In this document: positions 6,801 to 7,892 of the stretch, piece by piece
Numbering within the stretch: the first letter of the stretch is position 1
How the letters are laid out: every line of letters starts with the position of its first letter
Origin: an uncultured bacterium
GTDB taxonomy: Bacteria; Spirochaetota; Brevinematia; DTOW01
Direction of reading: 5' to 3'
Length of the DNA: 7,892 bases
Assembly: GCA_937928175.1 (NCBI GenBank)
Contig: CALFVP010000026.1
Coordinates: 1-7,892, forward strand
The notes under the pieces: model-generated
Database searches by the model: none
What the model saw: the letters and a program-made list of their open reading frames with translations, nothing else
What the model was told of the DNA's origin: nothing
Position numbers and translations under genes: made by a program

Positions 6801-7892
6801 TAACTTTTAGCATTTTTTGTATTTTTTTCAAGGAAGTTCATTATTGCCAAAACTGCCGCTGGTGTAACCCCAGGCACCCTAGAAGCTTGAGCTAGATTAA
6901 AAGGTTTAAACTTGGTAAGTTTTTCAACTATTTCTTTTGAAAGTGATTTAACGCTTTTGTAATCAAAATTTTCTGGAATTCTAACATTCTCAAGTTTTGA
7001 AAGTTTCTTAACTGCTCTCAATTCTCTGTCTATATAACCTCTATACTTAACTTCTATTTGTATATGTTCTATCACATCATCTGGTATGTTGACAGGTATA
7101 CTGTCTGAAAACTCATAAACGTACTCCCACTTAAAGTTATTTCTTCTTAGCATTTCCTCTAGCGAAACAGGTTTATTAATAGGTTGTACTCCTAACTCAA
7201 TAAGTTTACTATTATTACTAGCGGTTGGCGTTATATACTCCCTAGAAAGAGACTCCAAAATACTTTTAACCATTTTAAACTTATACTCAACGTTTTCCCA
7301 CATATACCTAGGTAGTAACCCAACCTGATACCCTATTCTCGATAACCTAAAAATTGCGTTATCCTCTCTTAAGAGAAGTCTATACTCTGCTCTAGAAGTA
7401 AACATTCTGTAAGGTTCGTTAGTACCTTTAGTGGTAAGGTCATCTATAAGTACTCCTATATAACTTTCAGTTCTGTTTAAAACTATTGGTGATTTACCCA
7501 TAACCTTAAGGGCAGCGTTTATACCAGCTACTATACCCTGTGAAGCAGCTTCTTCATACCCAGTTGTACCGTTAATCTGCCCAGCTAAAAACAAATTTTC
7601 AACAAGTTTTGTTTCTAACGTTGGGTAAAGTTGCGTTGGATTTACGTAATCATGTTCCACAGCATAACCATACCTAACTATTCTAACATTTTCAAGCCCC
7701 CTTATACTCCTCACAAACTTTAACTGTGTATCAAAAGATAAACTAGTCGATATACCATTAGGATACCACTCATCAAACATTAAACTTTCCGGCTCTATAA
7801 AAACGTGATGTCTATCTCTATTAGGGAATTTAACAACTTTATCCTCAATTGATGGACAATACCTAACTCCTGTACCTTTTATCATTCCACTG
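6800..7892 (-). CDS. mnmG: tRNA uridine-5-carboxymethylaminomethyl(34) synthesis enzyme MnmG (GidA), C-terminal part, 5' end outside window
   Basis: MnmG is the FAD-dependent partner of MnmE. In the cytoplasm the pair installs the (carboxymethyl)aminomethyl group on wobble uridine 34 of several tRNAs. The frame is open to the right edge, and the Met at 7883-7885 is internal: it is preceded by Ser-Gly, as in the family motif SGMIKG-G-RYCPSIEDK. Counting from that Ser, the visible 363 residues include the conserved Cys (~12) in RYCPSIEDK, the flavin-site motif FLAGQINGTTGYEEAASQG (~101-119) and FTSRAEYRLLLREDNA (~164-179). The C-terminal helical domain ends with SRVPGVTPAAV (~337-347) and a TAG stop (6800-6802). 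About 360 of the usual ~620-630 residues are present, so the N-terminal Rossmann part is lost off the edge. All visible family motifs are intact. Its position next to the envelope operon looks incidental. Confidence 0.97.
   Translation of the reverse strand, partial: SGMIKGTGVRYCPSIEDKVVKFPNRDRHHVFIEPESLMFDEWYPNGISTSLSFDTQLKFVRSIRGLENVRIVRYGYAVEHDYVNPTQLYPTLETKLVENLFLAGQINGTTGYEEAASQGIVAGINAALKVMGKSPIVLNRTESYIGVLIDDLTTKGTNEPYRMFTSRAEYRLLLREDNAIFRLSRIGYQVGLLPRYMWENVEYKFKMVKSILESLSREYITPTASNNSKLIELGVQPINKPVSLEEMLRRNNFKWEYVYEFSDSIPVNIPDDVIEHIQIEVKYRGYIDRELRAVKKLSKLENVRIPENFDYKSVKSLSKEIVEKLTKFKPFNLAQASRVPGVTPAAVLAIMNFLEKNTKNAKS

Noticed and set aside
7883..7885. Met codon as the true start of mnmG
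   Set aside because: The frame stays open to the edge, and the preceding Ser-Gly matches the conserved MnmG motif around the catalytic-region Cys. The gene is simply cut by the window.

Overview
The window is AT-rich and all six genes lie on the minus strand, so transcription runs from high to low coordinates. It has two parts: the 3' end of the housekeeping gene mnmG (6800-7892), and below it a compact five-gene run (1-6706) encoding only exported proteins. Outer-membrane-type barrels with C-terminal aromatic residues point to a diderm bacterium. The AT-rich composition and unfamiliar barrel families suggest an early-branching or thermophilic diderm lineage (a spirochaete-like group is one possibility), but I cannot fix the taxon from this sequence.

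Layout in transcription order: (i) mnmG, cut by the right edge. (ii) A 97-bp spacer with three tandem palindromes of 13 bp (6758-6800), which may also form a terminator hairpin. Directly below them is a near-consensus sigma-70 promoter, TTGAAA-17 bp-TATAAT (6729-6757). (iii) A 474-residue secreted protein (5282-6706) with a C-terminal FlgD/T9SS-like Ig fold and an N-terminal beta-sandwich-like region. (iv) A 297-residue PorV/FadL-like outer-membrane barrel (4374-5267). (v) A 572-residue Trp- and Tyr-rich barrel (2645-4363). (vi) A 601-residue barrel (821-2626). (vii) The first 269 residues of a paralogue of the previous gene (1-809), cut by the left edge.

Gaps inside the five-gene run are only 10-18 bp. 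Each downstream gene has a G-run Shine-Dalgarno next to, or overlapping, the preceding stop codon. One transcript from the 6729-6757 promoter with translational coupling is the simplest reading. The set looks like a cell-surface module: one exported Ig-domain protein plus a PorV-like barrel and three larger barrels. Possible jobs are surface display of the first protein, glycan binding and uptake, or outer-sheath structure. None of these can be chosen from sequence alone. mnmG is probably only a neighbour, transcribed separately or by read-through.
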